64,000 nucleotides of DNA from Podospora bellae-mahoneyi. Its lineage: Eukaryota; Ascomycota; Sordariomycetes; Sordariales; Podosporaceae. A program made the position numbers and the translations under genes. Shown here in pieces: positions 43,249-53,730 of this stretch (positions are counted from its first letter, which is position 1; the number at the start of each line of letters is the position of its first letter). The DNA lies in contig NW_026946359.1 of assembly GCF_035222275.1 (NCBI RefSeq), forward strand, positions 1,674,001 through 1,738,000, in the 5' to 3' direction. The notes under the pieces are model-generated. The model ran no database searches and was not told the origin of the DNA. It saw only the letters and a list, made by a program, of their open reading frames with translations.

Positions 43249-44546
43249 CTACCCAAGAGACACAAGAACACCCTCCTTGGGAGATAACCCAACAGTATAT
43301 CTTTGTTTCTCTGCACCGACAGGTTTATTTGGAACACCAGGCGCAAGCTTTAGGTCCGGGTATGCTTGCAAGGCACGGATGACAGCGTAGCTCGCTTCCA
43401 TCAAAGCAAAATCCTCTGTGACAAGGTCAGCAGGTGGGCAAAAGCACAAAGGCGGTAAAAAGACTTACTACCCAAGCAAAGCCTTGGAGCGGCATTGAAA
43501 TCAATGTAACCAGCTCCAGGCTTAGCCTTCTTAATCAACTCCCCGTCTTCTCATCCTTCTGGGCGATACACTCCTGGGTCTAGACCATAGATGGACTCGT
43601 TTCGATGTAGGTGATTTGCGGAGAATGCGATTCCGACCCCTTTCAACAGTAGCACTGGAGATCGGCCATCAGGACCACCTCCTCGAGGGAGGATAGTAGG
43701 CTTATTGGTGAAGCGAAGGTTGAGCGGTGGCGTGGGGTACAATCTCAAAGCTGCAGGTATCGATCGGTAAGTAAATATCCATGAAGTTGGAACGTCGGTA
43801 GAAGCAGCATACTTTCATTGAGACAGCAGCGAAGGTAGGGAAGCTTCCTGATATAGTCACGGGTGATATCTCCCTCTGTTGGTACTGTAGCAATATCCCG
43901 CTTGAGCCGCTCCAAGATGTCTCGGTTGCGGACTAGGTGGAAGCTGTCATAACAAGATGCGTGAGTACTTGGGAAAACGAACAATGTGTAGGCAAGATAG
44001 GTCTTACAAGGTCCAAGCCAGAAAGCTCGCTAGCGCATCCCGCCCGGCCATCAAGACATGGAGGAGCTGGTCACGGACCAACTCGAAGTCCTGCATCTCC
44101 TTCCAAAGGTCGATAATGAAACCATATTTCTCGGTGGCCGCCTCCTCGCCAAAGTCGTCCTTGTACTTCATGGCCCGGGCCGCAAAGAAAATTGTCCAGT
44201 CGCGAACCGATTTGCAGGCCTTGCGGAACTTGGGTGGTTGTAAATCAGGCGACATCCGCCAGGCGGGTACGGATGGCAAACGCAAAGGCAGCATAGTCGA
44301 AGTTGCTCCTCACAGCTTCACGCTGTATCTTCTCCATGTTGCTGTGGGGTTCGCAATAGACAAGGTCGGAGGTGAAATGGCCCGTTGCGCCGAAAAATGG
44401 ATGCAACAGGCTGGCGCAATATTAAAGTATGGTGTGAAGAGGGCGATGTTGAGACTGACGACTAGAATCCGTAGACCACTGATCTGACTCCGCGTATTCA
44501 AGTCAACATCGAGACCTCCAGCAGTCAGGCTCTGTGCAACCGACAT
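43249..44546 (-). pseudogene. Decayed cytochrome P450 gene (CYP52-like)
   Basis: Reading leftward: GHFTSDLVYCEPHSNMEK and FDYAAFAFAIRTRL, then the I-helix MAGRDALASFLAWTL, the K-helix region TRDYIRKLPYLRCCLNES, ALRLYPTPPLNLRFTNKP, DPGVYRPEG, and the heme site FNAAPRLCLG with EDFALMEASYAVIRALQAYP after it. Order and motifs fit the alkane-hydroxylating CYP52/CYP63-like fungal families, which hydroxylate fatty acids or alkanes. The N-terminal half (membrane anchor, C-helix) is missing or scrambled. Stops lie after LADVA and at 43551-43553 (TGA where a Trp is expected), with several frame changes. The heme motif has Ala where Gly is usual. It sits between the HET and NLR fossils in the same island. 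Confidence 0.7.
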
Positions 44547-44760
44547 CGTGGCGGGGTTGGAGGGACAAAGAGCGCGCGGGTTTCAGGTGACGCAGACCAC
44601 CAAGGAGTTGTCCCAGCAAGCGTGATTTCTCATGGCAGATTGCGAAAAAGAAAACAAATAGTACAAACCAAGACTTCCCAGTCTCATGGAACCGAGTTTG
44701 ATATGAAGGATATTGTTTGTCCAAATTCAAGGAAGCGCTCAAGACGAAACATTTTCAAGA

Positions 44761-44791
44761 CAGAGCCGCAGAGCCGCAGAGCCGCAGAGCC
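44761..44791. repeat. 8-bp tandem repeat (about 4 copies)
   Basis: The unit cagagccg occurs three times exactly followed by one near copy. It lies between the P450 and NLR fossils and has no visible role. Confidence 0.85.
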
Positions 44792-44994
44792 TTGCTACAC
44801 GATGACTTATCGGGCTGAGGGGGTTTTCTGATGGAGGGTGACAGTGATATAGCTTGTGCAACCAACAGTCAGCAACTGAGACTTCAGGGTCCCGGCAGCC
44901 CCCACAACGGCTGATGTCGGGGCCGTGTGCGGGCGTCATCCCGCAGCAGCGTGGATCAAGTCCACAGTCGAACTCGGCACGTAACGCTCTCCAA

Positions 44995-47900
44995 AATGAC
45001 GGATCCATTCGGCAGCCTCAGTGCTGGAGTCCTACTCAACGGCCTCAACGAAACCCTTGCTGCCCTCGAAAGACTTGACGTCGACGCTATCACAACCGGC
45101 TTGTTTGAACAAATCGGCGACCTCAAGGCTATTGTCGAGTCCTTTGACCAGCCCGCCATAGCTGAGCGACGAAGTGCGTCTTTGCACGTCAGGCCTCGGC
45201 CCCCAACTGAACGGTTCCTGCAGGCCCTTATCGACAGTACCGCTACTATCCTGATCGAATCCGGGGCTTATCTTCGACTTTCGCTTTCAAACATCTGAGT
45301 GACCGCCGATGAGAGGGACCAAGGTTTCTGGATTGAGAACGAGCGACGGCTGGAGAACCAGCCATGGTATATGGAAACATCACTTGCCTTGGGACTACAC
45401 ACCAGAGTGCTCAGAGCTCTTTTCACAGCCATCGAGTTGCTCAAGATTCAGAACTTTTCTTCACAGACGACGAGCCTCAGTTCAGCTTCCTACAGGCTCG
45501 CTCTACTTTGTCATGCCGGCTCGTCAATAAGCTTGGATTGGCCCGAAACAGCCTTTCACTCATCACCGAAGAAGTCGTAAACTACGACGCAACAGCCGTT
45601 GCAAATGCCATCACAGCCACAGAAGCCGTCACCCTACACGTACCTGACGTCGCGAATCGTCGCTTCGTCATCCCACGACCTCTCAGAGCCTGCTTTACCG
45701 GCAGGAAAACAGAGCTTGGGAAGCTGGACCAAGCGTTCCACGATGTCACCAAGTCTACTCAGCAACGGTTCATTGTCTTTGGACCTGGCGGATCAGGAAA
45801 GACAGAGCTTGCCTTCAAGTTTGCCAACGAGTACAAAAACAAGTTCTGGGGTGTCTTCTTCATCGATGGCAGCTCTCAGAAAAACGCCTCCAGAAGTTAC
45901 GCCGAGATCGCCACCATCGGTGGTGTCGAGCCAAACGAGAAAGCAGCCAAGAACTGGTTGACAACCCGCGATCTGCCCTGGCTACTTATTATCGACAACG
46001 TGGATGATGACAAAACAGATCTGGAGGAGCTGTTAACTGTTGGGGACAAGGGCTGTGTGATCACCACGACACGGAATCCATTGCATATGACCCATGGCAA
46101 TGCAGGGGATCGGTATCTTGAACTTCTTGCTATGGAACCCAAGGAGGCGGAGGAGCTAATTCTGCGAGCCGCCAAAGAGCCGAGGCCCTGGGCACAAACA
46201 ACTATCGACTCGGTCAACTCGATATGCAAAGCCTTTGGTTTCCTTCCGCTTGCTCTTGTCCAAGCAGGCAAATCCATTCTCAAGGGCATCTGCGACTGGC
46301 CCAACTACCTCTCATCATACGACAGGGAGATCAGACGAATCCGCCGCAACTACCATAGCCGAAATAGAAGTATCTCAAGGGATAAGAAGCGCGTGGACGA
46401 TAGTAGCTTTACAGTCTTCTCTACCTATGAGATCCTACATCGAAACCTCGAGGAGTCTCCGAGGGAGAAATGTCAGGATGCGGGGGAATTGCTCCACGTG
46501 TTTTCCTTCTTCCATTTCCAGAACATACGACTCGACGTGCTTATCAACGCTGCCATCAACCCACTCAAGGAAGAGCAGCAGCAGAGAGAGGACTCTGAAC
46601 AGGAGCGGGAACTACACAGCAAGCTTCAAAGACCCAAACGCAAGCCGTGGGGGATGTTCTTCCGCGAGCTCAGAGCTTACTTTACCTCTCAAATGGCGAC
46701 ACCATCCCCTTGGCCAGGAGTACTCAGAAACAGGGACAACCTTGGCTTTGAAGATCTGGAGGATGAAGTTGAAGACCGGTTTCGAACTGCACCAAGTGTT
46801 TTGGTGGAGAGGTCCCTGGTGACGAGGCAGGAGAGGTCTACCGGCCGTTACAGCATGCACAGGCTCATCCACAAATGGGTCAGGGAACGGCCAGAAATGC
46901 CGACCTCCCACTCCCACCAAGCTCTCTGGTGCCAGATATCCATGGCGACTTTGTCTTCGAACATCCGGCGCTTACCATACGGCGATAATGAGCCAGAAAA
47001 TCAAGCTCGACGTGAACTACCGCCGCACATCACACACGTACGCGAATGCCAGGCCGAACTAGACAAAACTCTTGCAGAGAATGCGCTTAGAGCCAAGCCT
47101 CTCTGGCCATTGAAGAAGACTTATGGGAAGCTTCAGGTGGATCAAGACGTCCGGTTCAGTCGAGTATACGAGGAGACAGGCCACTTCGGGGAAGGCTGCG
47201 ATCTCCAACAGAGCGCCTTGGAGTATGTCTCTGTCAGACTTGGTCCTGACCATCCGATCGCCATCGCGTTATCCCTATTGCTCACCAAGACGCTATGGCT
47301 GATGTGCGAGATGGAAAAAGTCGTACGACACATGCGGGTCACCCATCGACTGTACGGGGACAAGCATCAAAAGACTCTTGAAACCACGCGAAACCTTGCG
47401 AGAGTCCTCAACCGGCGTATGGAATACAACGAAGCAAGCAGGCTATTCCAGATTGTCTAGGAAGGCATGAAAGAGCCCCTCGGCCCAACGCACCTCGAAA
47501 CTCTCACTAGCCTCGAAGAATTGTCATCCAGTTTCGTCCGGTACGAAGAAGACAACCCCGACCCCAACCTAGGCGAGCGACTGTTCCAGAGCCGCACAGA
47601 CTTGACCTTTGTCTATGAGCAACGCAAGGAGTGACTAGGCAAGGAGCACCCTTACACTCTCCTAAGTTGGCTATTCCTTGCTCGCGTCGAATCGGCAGTA
47701 CAATAACAAGGAAGCCGAGAAGATAATCCGGCAAGGCCTCGAAGTGGCAGAACGCAACATTGGCTCGCAGCATCTCGCTGTTCTCATGGCCAAGTGCATT
47801 CACGCCGAGGTACTGGTCAAACTGAAGAGGTTCTCCGAGGCCGAGAAGCTATTATACATGCTGATTGATCGGTCGTGGTACACCAAGACTGTGGGTGAAG

Positions 47901-48136
47901 ACAGCGATCATCCTGATCGGCTTGCCAACATTTGGTTCCTCGCCATGTGCTTGGAGCAGCAGGGCAAGTGGGAGAAGGCACTGGAGCTGTGCAGGGAGTT
48001 CTCGGTCGGTATTGAGGCTATTGGTGGCCGTGGCTTGGGGGTGAACCACAAGATGTATCCAAAAGTGATGAAGAAGATTGCGGAGCTGTAGGGGAAGATC
48101 GCCGGTGGGGAGCAGTTTCGAGAAGCAGCCGTTTAG
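44995..48136 (+). pseudogene. Decayed NLR (NB-ARC plus TPR) immune-type receptor gene
   Basis: From ATG 44995 the N-terminal part MTDPFGSLSAGVLLNGLNET is followed by helical text, a NOD with P-loop GPGGSGKT (DNA 45781-45804), Walker B LLIIDNVDD, an arginine finger-like TTTRNP, GFLPLALVQAG, and TPR-type repeats (GHFGEGCDLQQSALEYVSVR, LGPDHPIAIALSLLLTKTLW, YGDKHQKTLETTRNLARVLN, LGKEHPYTLLSW). The layout is that of STAND NLRs that in fungi mediate non-self recognition. The central 698-codon frame (45364-47460) is open. In-frame stops interrupt it at 45296-45298 (TGA), 47458-47460 (TAG), 47632-47634 (TGA) and 48089-48091 (TAG); frame changes occur near 45470 and 47690. The P-loop and TPRs stay well conserved, suggesting moderate decay. 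Confidence 0.8.
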
Positions 48137-49381
48137 GGACAATGAAAAGGGCAGGAGTGTACAGATTAAGATTGAAGAGGCCTGGGTAGATGATGTTCGG
48201 GCGGATGAGATAGTAATCTTCAGGGCTTTGTGGGTGTGCTTTGGAAAGTTGGGATGGAAAACTGCATGGAAGGATAGGATACCCGGGGGTGTTTGTTGCA
48301 TAGCGTTTGTTTGTATTTTCTGAGATCTTGCTGATTCTCTTGCTCTGTATGCATTGGCAAAATGGCCCATCTCATTTGATAGGTAGATTGCAAATGTTGC
48401 ATTTTAATTCACAAAGCATGTGATGTGTTCAAAGAGCGAGGATTGCTCGGTCCCCTTTTCCAGACTACTACAGGCACCCTGCGGCCTTGTGGGTCGGGAA
48501 CATGCAGAAATTGTTTGATCACCCAACTATCAACCCTTGTTGAGAAAAGAACGTAGAATACCTCACCTTTCTGAACTGGTCTACCCCTTTCACATAAGAA
48601 TTTCAGCTGTTACAAAGCTCAAGCAACTTCAAATAACATCAAAGTATGTAGACTTGCTGTCAAAACGCCTTCCCAGCGCCACCATTCAACTCGCAGGGAG
48701 CTAATCCCGAGTACTTTCAACTCAAAATGAGCGTAATCGAATCCGACGAAAGGCATTGAAAGCAGGAGCCCCTTCCCAAACATCTGGCACTGACAAGCGA
48801 AAAATCCACATGTTATCCGAGCAAGCAAGAAAATGGTGGATTGGAACGGGCACAATGAGTGGTGGCTCGGACGGCGTCTCCTCAACAACGTATTGGAGGC
48901 CGTAAGTTTAGTCGCCAACATGATGTTGGGAATAGAGCAGATGGGGCTGGTTATAGTAAGCTTTGCTGGGACTAGAAGACACTTTAGCCTCGATTGGAGT
49001 GAGCTACCTAGCTGAAGGTAGACACTCGAATAAAATAATATTGTGGGTACACTGTCAAGAGGATGAGAACAGAGCGACTAAAAGTTGATGAGAGCAACTA
49101 TTAAGACGATGAAACTTACACTAACACGTGATAAAAACTGTGATATAAGGAGCAAAGTGGAATCCGCAAAATATTAAGACTACTCTTTACACCAAACAGA
49201 TTTCTAATGGTCTCTAAGGTAACTTTGTTAAAGATATATTACATGGCCAAGATGAGATGAAATCGGCCGTGGCATGGATGCAGAGCAACAAACTCATGCC
49301 CACTGCTCCTAGCTAGACATTTTTCAAAGTTTCGCTCTGAATTCTGCCCAAATGCACTGCTCGTCCCCACAAGGTGGAGGC
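48137..49381. other. Intergenic
   Basis: No gene is supported. Short frames lie on both strands, and 49010-49250 is AT-rich. Confidence 0.4.
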
Positions 49382-49612
49382 TTACAGCTGTCCAGTCAGG
49401 CACATTTGGATAACAGCATTGCAATTAGGTCCCGTCCCCGGGGCTGATGCTTCCTCCTGTAGATGGTGACACTCCTTGTGATAATTGATAAGTTGTGAAT
49501 TATTTCGATGTGATAGCTCAAAGGCTACCCTGCCTGTACTCACCCTTCTTGCGAAGGCATAGGGCAAAAGGAATAACACCATCAACAGAAAGGTCAACTG
49601 TTGAAGGATCAT
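49382..49612 (-). CDS. Very small secreted protein (candidate)
   Basis: Exons 49612-49544 and 49474-49382, joined by a 69-nt intron (GTGAGT donor, CACAAG acceptor), give 53 residues. MILQQLTFLLMVLFLLPYAF is a strong signal-peptide core; the mature part RRECHHLQEEASAPGTGPNC ends CLTGQL, with three cysteines. Without splicing the frame is still open (76 residues), because the intron is a multiple of three. Size, leader and cysteines match small secreted fungal proteins, but a functional family is not recognised. It lies in an intergenic stretch beside the NLR fossil. Confidence 0.45.
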   Translation of the reverse strand: MILQQLTFLLMVLFLLPYAFARRVSTGRVAFELSHRNNSQLINYHKECHHLQEEASAPGTGPNCNAVIQMCLTGQL

Positions 49613-50207
49613 GGCACATTGATGAATCCAGAAATCCTATGTTGCAATAGGTATATTTTAAAATGGGAAAAATGTTTATTTCTCAATGTCTGCATTGTAG
49701 ATATACCTATGCAGACTTAATCAACTGCAGAAGTATTGTGCATCCAGTAGATGAAACTTGAATCAACTGAGCCTTCTCTTACACATCTCAAGTACAGAGA
49801 TAATCAAACGTCACTGCCTATGGACCTTTGGGATGACGAAATGGGGGTGGATAGGTGCCGAAAGAATTGTCAGACCAGATTCAAGGGGAGAGAAGCAGTG
49901 TAGTTTCCTACTAATTGACAGGGGCCCTACACATCAACAGCTGCCATACCCATCTGTTCCTTCCACATTCAATACCGCCTTCTCGTTTCCAGACCCTAGG
50001 AAAGAGACCCGCACGGGCACTGAGTGGTAGATAATACTTCCAGACTCTTGTCAAGGTTCCTTCTCTTCTCTTTTTTTCCTCATCCCATCCCCACCACCGC
50101 AACACCATCACCAAACTCTCCTCTCGTGGGTTCTTTCATTCCAGCCGCATCTCACTCTTCAGCAGAATATACTGACGGCTGTTTCTATCTGCAGAAAAAT
50201 AAACAAG
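49613..50207. other. Intergenic and 5' leader of the next gene
   Basis: CT-rich leader from about 50040, with a possible 5'-UTR intron acceptor tctgcag at 50188-50194. No other feature is seen. Confidence 0.45.
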
Positions 50208-50784
50208 ATGAACGGAGACGTGGGAAGGGACGTTGGGCGAGCAAACGGGACTGTAAGTGATCACTCTATTCTTCTCTCCCCTCTTTTCGCCACCTATATC
50301 CCTCTGACCCAGTGACTACGAGCCTTGTATGCTAACGAACTGCGTCTCTAGGGGGGTTCGGGAGCGTCTGCCGGGACGCAAGAGGTGAGGCAGGCGGCGG
50401 TTGCCCGCTTGCAGGGAGCCACCATGAGGCGGCAAGCGGTTGGTGACCTGGCGGCGGCAACTGCCCGCCTGAGCTTGGGGGCCCCTGTTCTCACCAGTAA
50501 GTTGCCCGCATGATCACTTCTCTTCACACTGCCTTTCCTCAACTTCATCTTCTTGACCGACACTCTCCATCTTCTTTACAAACCCCTCGTTCCTTCACCT
50601 TCTTAGTACAAATCATGACACTGACATTGATGGTTGCATAGACGGACAACCCCGGGCCGCCTCGGCCTCGACCGGCAGCGCACCGGAGCTGCCACGGATT
50701 CTCATCACCAGCCCTGATGGGACGTCAGTGTGGGCAACTGACGCTCTCGGAGGGGATGGTCCCAGTGGCAGCAACGGATCCTGA
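50208..50784 (+). CDS. Small three-exon gene, unknown function
   Basis: Exons 50208-50252, 50352-50496 and 50642-50784 give 110 residues with two clean introns (GTAAGT donors, CTCTAG and GCATAG acceptors) and all phases agreeing. The product is Gly/Ala-rich and soluble: MNGDVGRDVGRANGTGGSGA, VRQAAVARLQGATMRRQAV, DLAAATARLSLGAP, and PRILITSPDGTSVWATDALG. There is no signal peptide or hydrophobic segment. The basic/acidic mix with a helical middle suggests a small nuclear or cytosolic protein; no family is recognised. A 50-bp piece of its second intron recurs at 52398-52443. Confidence 0.55.
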
Positions 50785-51780
50785 GCCTGAGTCAACGGCG
50801 GAGGCCCAGCCGTCCTAGACGGGACAAGCCAAAGCCAGACTCGTTGGAACCATCAACCTGTCCAGCTCCAGTCCCAACCGCGAACCCAGCGCCGACAACG
50901 ATAGGTGGGCGGGGGAGGAGAGGGGAAGTGGTGGTGGGAGGTGGGCTGGGAGCAGCGCGGGCTCGCGGGGGCGATGATACCTGGGCGTTTGGAGGCGGCG
51001 ACGGGGGGTTTGGTCGGTGGTATTTTTTAAAATTTTCTTTTTTTTTTCAAAAAAAAGAAAAAACAACAAGAAACCTGCGTGGTTTTTTTTTTTGCTCCTT
51101 TGGACCTGAAAAACTTCCCATGTATGATTGTGATCGTGATACATCTGGCAATATTTACTTTCAACTTGAATTCCTTCCTCGTAGCTACAACCAGCATAGT
51201 TTGACACTACTGCCCAAGGCACGACCATTACTACGGCTCCCAGCATTCCCTAGAAGGGACCCCGAGATTTAGGCTTGAAAGACTTGGATCTGAAACAGAT
51301 GAGTGGGATTCCTCGAGAAGCTGGGTCGAAGAAAGGTGCACCAGCTACTTCCTTCTGCTTTCCATTGCTTTCCATCTCACCTGTATGGCCGTTTCTTGCC
51401 TGATGTTTGCGCTCTCAGTGGCCACGCGCTGGTCCACAGGGTAGGTACGTCAGTCTGGGTAGTAGGGGACATAGGAGGATACCTAGTACTGCTTCCGTTC
51501 TTTCCCACCCACGATATGGTATAAGCCAACCAGCACTTGCAATATTGTCCGCTCCCACTTTTCTCTCCCAACCCACCACTTCTCTCTCCCCACCTCTTCC
51601 TCTCTCCATCTTCTGCTTGTCTCTCTCCAGCCCTCTTCCAACAACTTTGCTTCCTCCCATCGCTCTATCACACATTGCTATCCATATTCTATTCTTTTAC
51701 CACCATTTCTCGCACCTCTACACTGGCGTCTCATCATCTTCACCCCAAACATACCATACCGCAACCTAGTCAATCAATCA
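50785..51780. other. Intergenic with a poly-T/poly-A hairpin
   Basis: One kilobase without a supported gene. It is G-rich up to about 51020, then contains a long T/A hairpin (51033-51061), and from 51540 a CT-rich leader for the next candidate. Confidence 0.4.
51033..51061. other. Poly-T/poly-A perfect hairpin
   Basis: ttttctttttttt (51033-51045) pairs with aaaaaaaagaaaa (51049-51061), a 13-bp perfect stem with a 3-nt loop. It is flanked by further A and T runs. It could form a cruciform or be a transcription-termination relic, but in a fungus no known role follows. Confidence 0.7.
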
Positions 51781-52019
51781 TGTCGACTGCAACCTCAACT
51801 TCAACAGCACTGAAGAGACTTTTGGATCTCACACATTCGAATCAAACACATCCGACCCCGACCGTTCACCTGCTACGAGCCCTAAGCTTTGTTGCTCTGC
51901 CCACGTGGCCAGCCAGTCGATCGTAAGTTCCTTGTCTATAACTGCCTACCGATGGCACGAAGTAGTCTAACACTCAGAAGACGAGCAGCCATGCTCGACA
52001 CCGCCTCGAAGATGGGAAA
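51781..52019 (+). CDS. Candidate small gene, first exons only
   Basis: ATG 51781 in good leader context (CA-rich, catATGTCG) opens MSTATSTSTALKRLLDLTHS. A GTAAGT donor at 51924 and an ACTCAG acceptor ending 51977 join in phase to SRRAAMLDTASKMG, with a GTACGT donor at 52020. What follows cannot be resolved: nearby acceptors give short tails. It could be a small gene or a transcribed remnant. No family is recognised. Confidence 0.3.
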
Positions 52020-52397
52020 GTACGTGTACATGACCGTCGATATTCCCAGCACTAGCTGCAGATGTATATCGGATACAGGGTGTCCATGAGGTGAAGTCAC
52101 ATATCTTTAATAGGCATGATGCGAAGCTAACAACACCATCACATTATTATTGCCAAAGAACAGTTTGATGGATCAAGAACATCGAACTTGTCGAGCCATC
52201 TCTGCCACAGGACGGCGGGTTGGCCACAGCGCCACGCCTGGGTTACTGGTATGCTACATTCTGTCCACCGAGATTTCGGTCAAAACTGATAGTCAGTGGA
52301 CAGGCTTTCTGGCCCATTGTCTTTTTGACTTGCGGGTCTCTTGTTTTATCCTAACGAGACAATCGCTCGAGCGAATGCGACAAGAAAAACCCGCCTT

Positions 52398-52443
52398 ATC
52401 ACTTCTCTTCCCTGCCTTTCCTCAACTTCATTTTCTTGACCGA
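52398..52443. repeat. Copy of an intron piece from the gene at 50208
   Basis: About 46 bases match 50513-50561, within intron 2 of the small gene, with only a few differences (a 2-base gap and one or two changes). The surrounding sequence is different. This is a partial duplication of about 50 bp placed 1.9 kb away. Confidence 0.7.
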
Positions 52444-52489
52444 CCTTCGACGGATCCTCCTCTCCTGTCGCGGTGGTTGCCGGTAACGA

Positions 52490-52902
52490 CAGCCACCATG
52501 GCGGAGGGGAGGCAATCTTGAAGGATTGGATGGTGTGGTCGGTGTCGGGGGGGGGGGTGTCATCCCCGACATTGAGCTTCTCCCAAACATTGGGGGTGCT
52601 CCTGTGGCGTGGAAGGGCACCAGGGCCGATGCTGAGGCGGAGGAAGATGAGATGGACGGCGCCGATGAACCTGATCTTGATGCGGCTATCCACCAGGCAT
52701 CCTCGGTGCCAGTCCCTGATTGGTATCAGTGCTTGTGCTTGTGGTGGCTACAGCACGCTTGAAGTCTCTTGACATTCTTCGACGCATTGACAATGACATG
52801 GATCTATCCTTACTGTTGACTCGGGATATTGAGGGGGAGGAGGATGGGGCGGATGAGGCAGAATCAGATAGAGATGAAACCGGGCACTTGACGTTTACTT
52901 AG
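52490..52902 (+). pseudogene. Coding-like fragment of unknown function
   Basis: Protein-like text appears in two frames: IPDIELLPNIGGAPVAWKGT, AEEDEMDGADEPDLDAAIHQ and VPVPDW (frame 52526-52762), then SLDILRRIDNDMDLSLLLTR, DIEGEEDGADEAESDRDETG to a stop at 52900-52902. The upstream end runs into a 10-G tract at 52546-52555, where the frame changes. EEDEMDGADEPD and EEDGADEAESD resemble each other and may be an internal repeat. No start or family is recognised. It may be a broken gene or one with unseen introns. Confidence 0.35.
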
Positions 52903-53403
52903 AACACCAATAATTTCAACCTTATTACACTTGCCTTCTGTACCTAATGATGTTTCTCCCGAAGTTGAATAAGGTTGTCTAAGCCACCCTGCGCCCAGTC
53001 CCCCCAAGGCAACTTTGCCGAACTTGTCCCGTCGCCTCCAGCAAGCGAACCACGATCCGGCCAGTTGGTTGTCGGAAGCGACGTTGAGCTTAGCTTTAAT
53101 TGCAGTCCGTCGGTTGGTTGTACATCTTGGCCTACCTAACAAGGGTCTTCTGAAGAATATTCAATGTTAGTAGTAAAATTGATCGCAAAGTCCACAAACT
53201 CCGTCCGAGCACACTTTCTTACTCTGCAGCGCCAAGGGCCACTCCCGATAAACGACAACCACCATCACAATAAGCGACTCCAACTTGCACCCGAAGACGA
53301 ATTCAATTTGGTACATGTCCAGTGCAATGAACGGTGTGCGATTACACCACCACGTCCCGTGACATGAACAGGAGACACGTGGAGGTTTTGTTGGGGAAAC
53401 GAC
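52903..53403. other. Intergenic
   Basis: No feature is supported; a frame at 53164-53367 ends shortly before the fragment below. Confidence 0.35.
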
Positions 53404-53730
53404 CATGCATCATCTGGCGTTGCCGGTTTGGGAGGTTGGGAAGATCATGAAGTACCTTAGAGGATAAGGGGGATGGTGCTGAGGCAGGTGAGGCACTATG
53501 AAGAGTTCAATAAAGCGGTGGGTTTGGGGTGTGAAGATGGGACCAAGGCGGATATGGGGTTCTGGCTTCCTCGGCTGTGAGATTTTGAGAGGTGGAGGGG
53601 GGATGTGGAGTGGTGTGCCAGGGTGTTTGAGCTGTGGAAGGTGAGAGAGATCCTGTTGGGCAGGATTCATCAAAGGGTCCAGGAAAACACCAGGTTGAAG
53701 GATCAGGATGGCCACAGCTTGGAGAAGTGA
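53404..53730 (+). pseudogene. Coding-like fragment with an in-frame stop
   Basis: MHHLALPVWEVGKIMKYLRG opens in one frame near 53404, then a shift leads to VLRQVRHYEEFNKAVGLG, FWLPRL, a TGA at 53578-53580, and in the same frame DFERWRGDVEWCARVFELWK, ILLGRIHQRVQENTRL to TGA 53728-53730. The stop fits CGA-to-TGA. Composition is strongly protein-like (Trp, Glu, Arg). No family is recognised; it is probably a fragment of a lost gene. Confidence 0.4.

Noticed and set aside
364-53730. Idea that TAG (or TAA/TGA) is read as an amino acid in this organism
   Set aside because: Intact genes use TAG and TGA as final stops, and the internal stops occur with other signs of decay such as frame changes.
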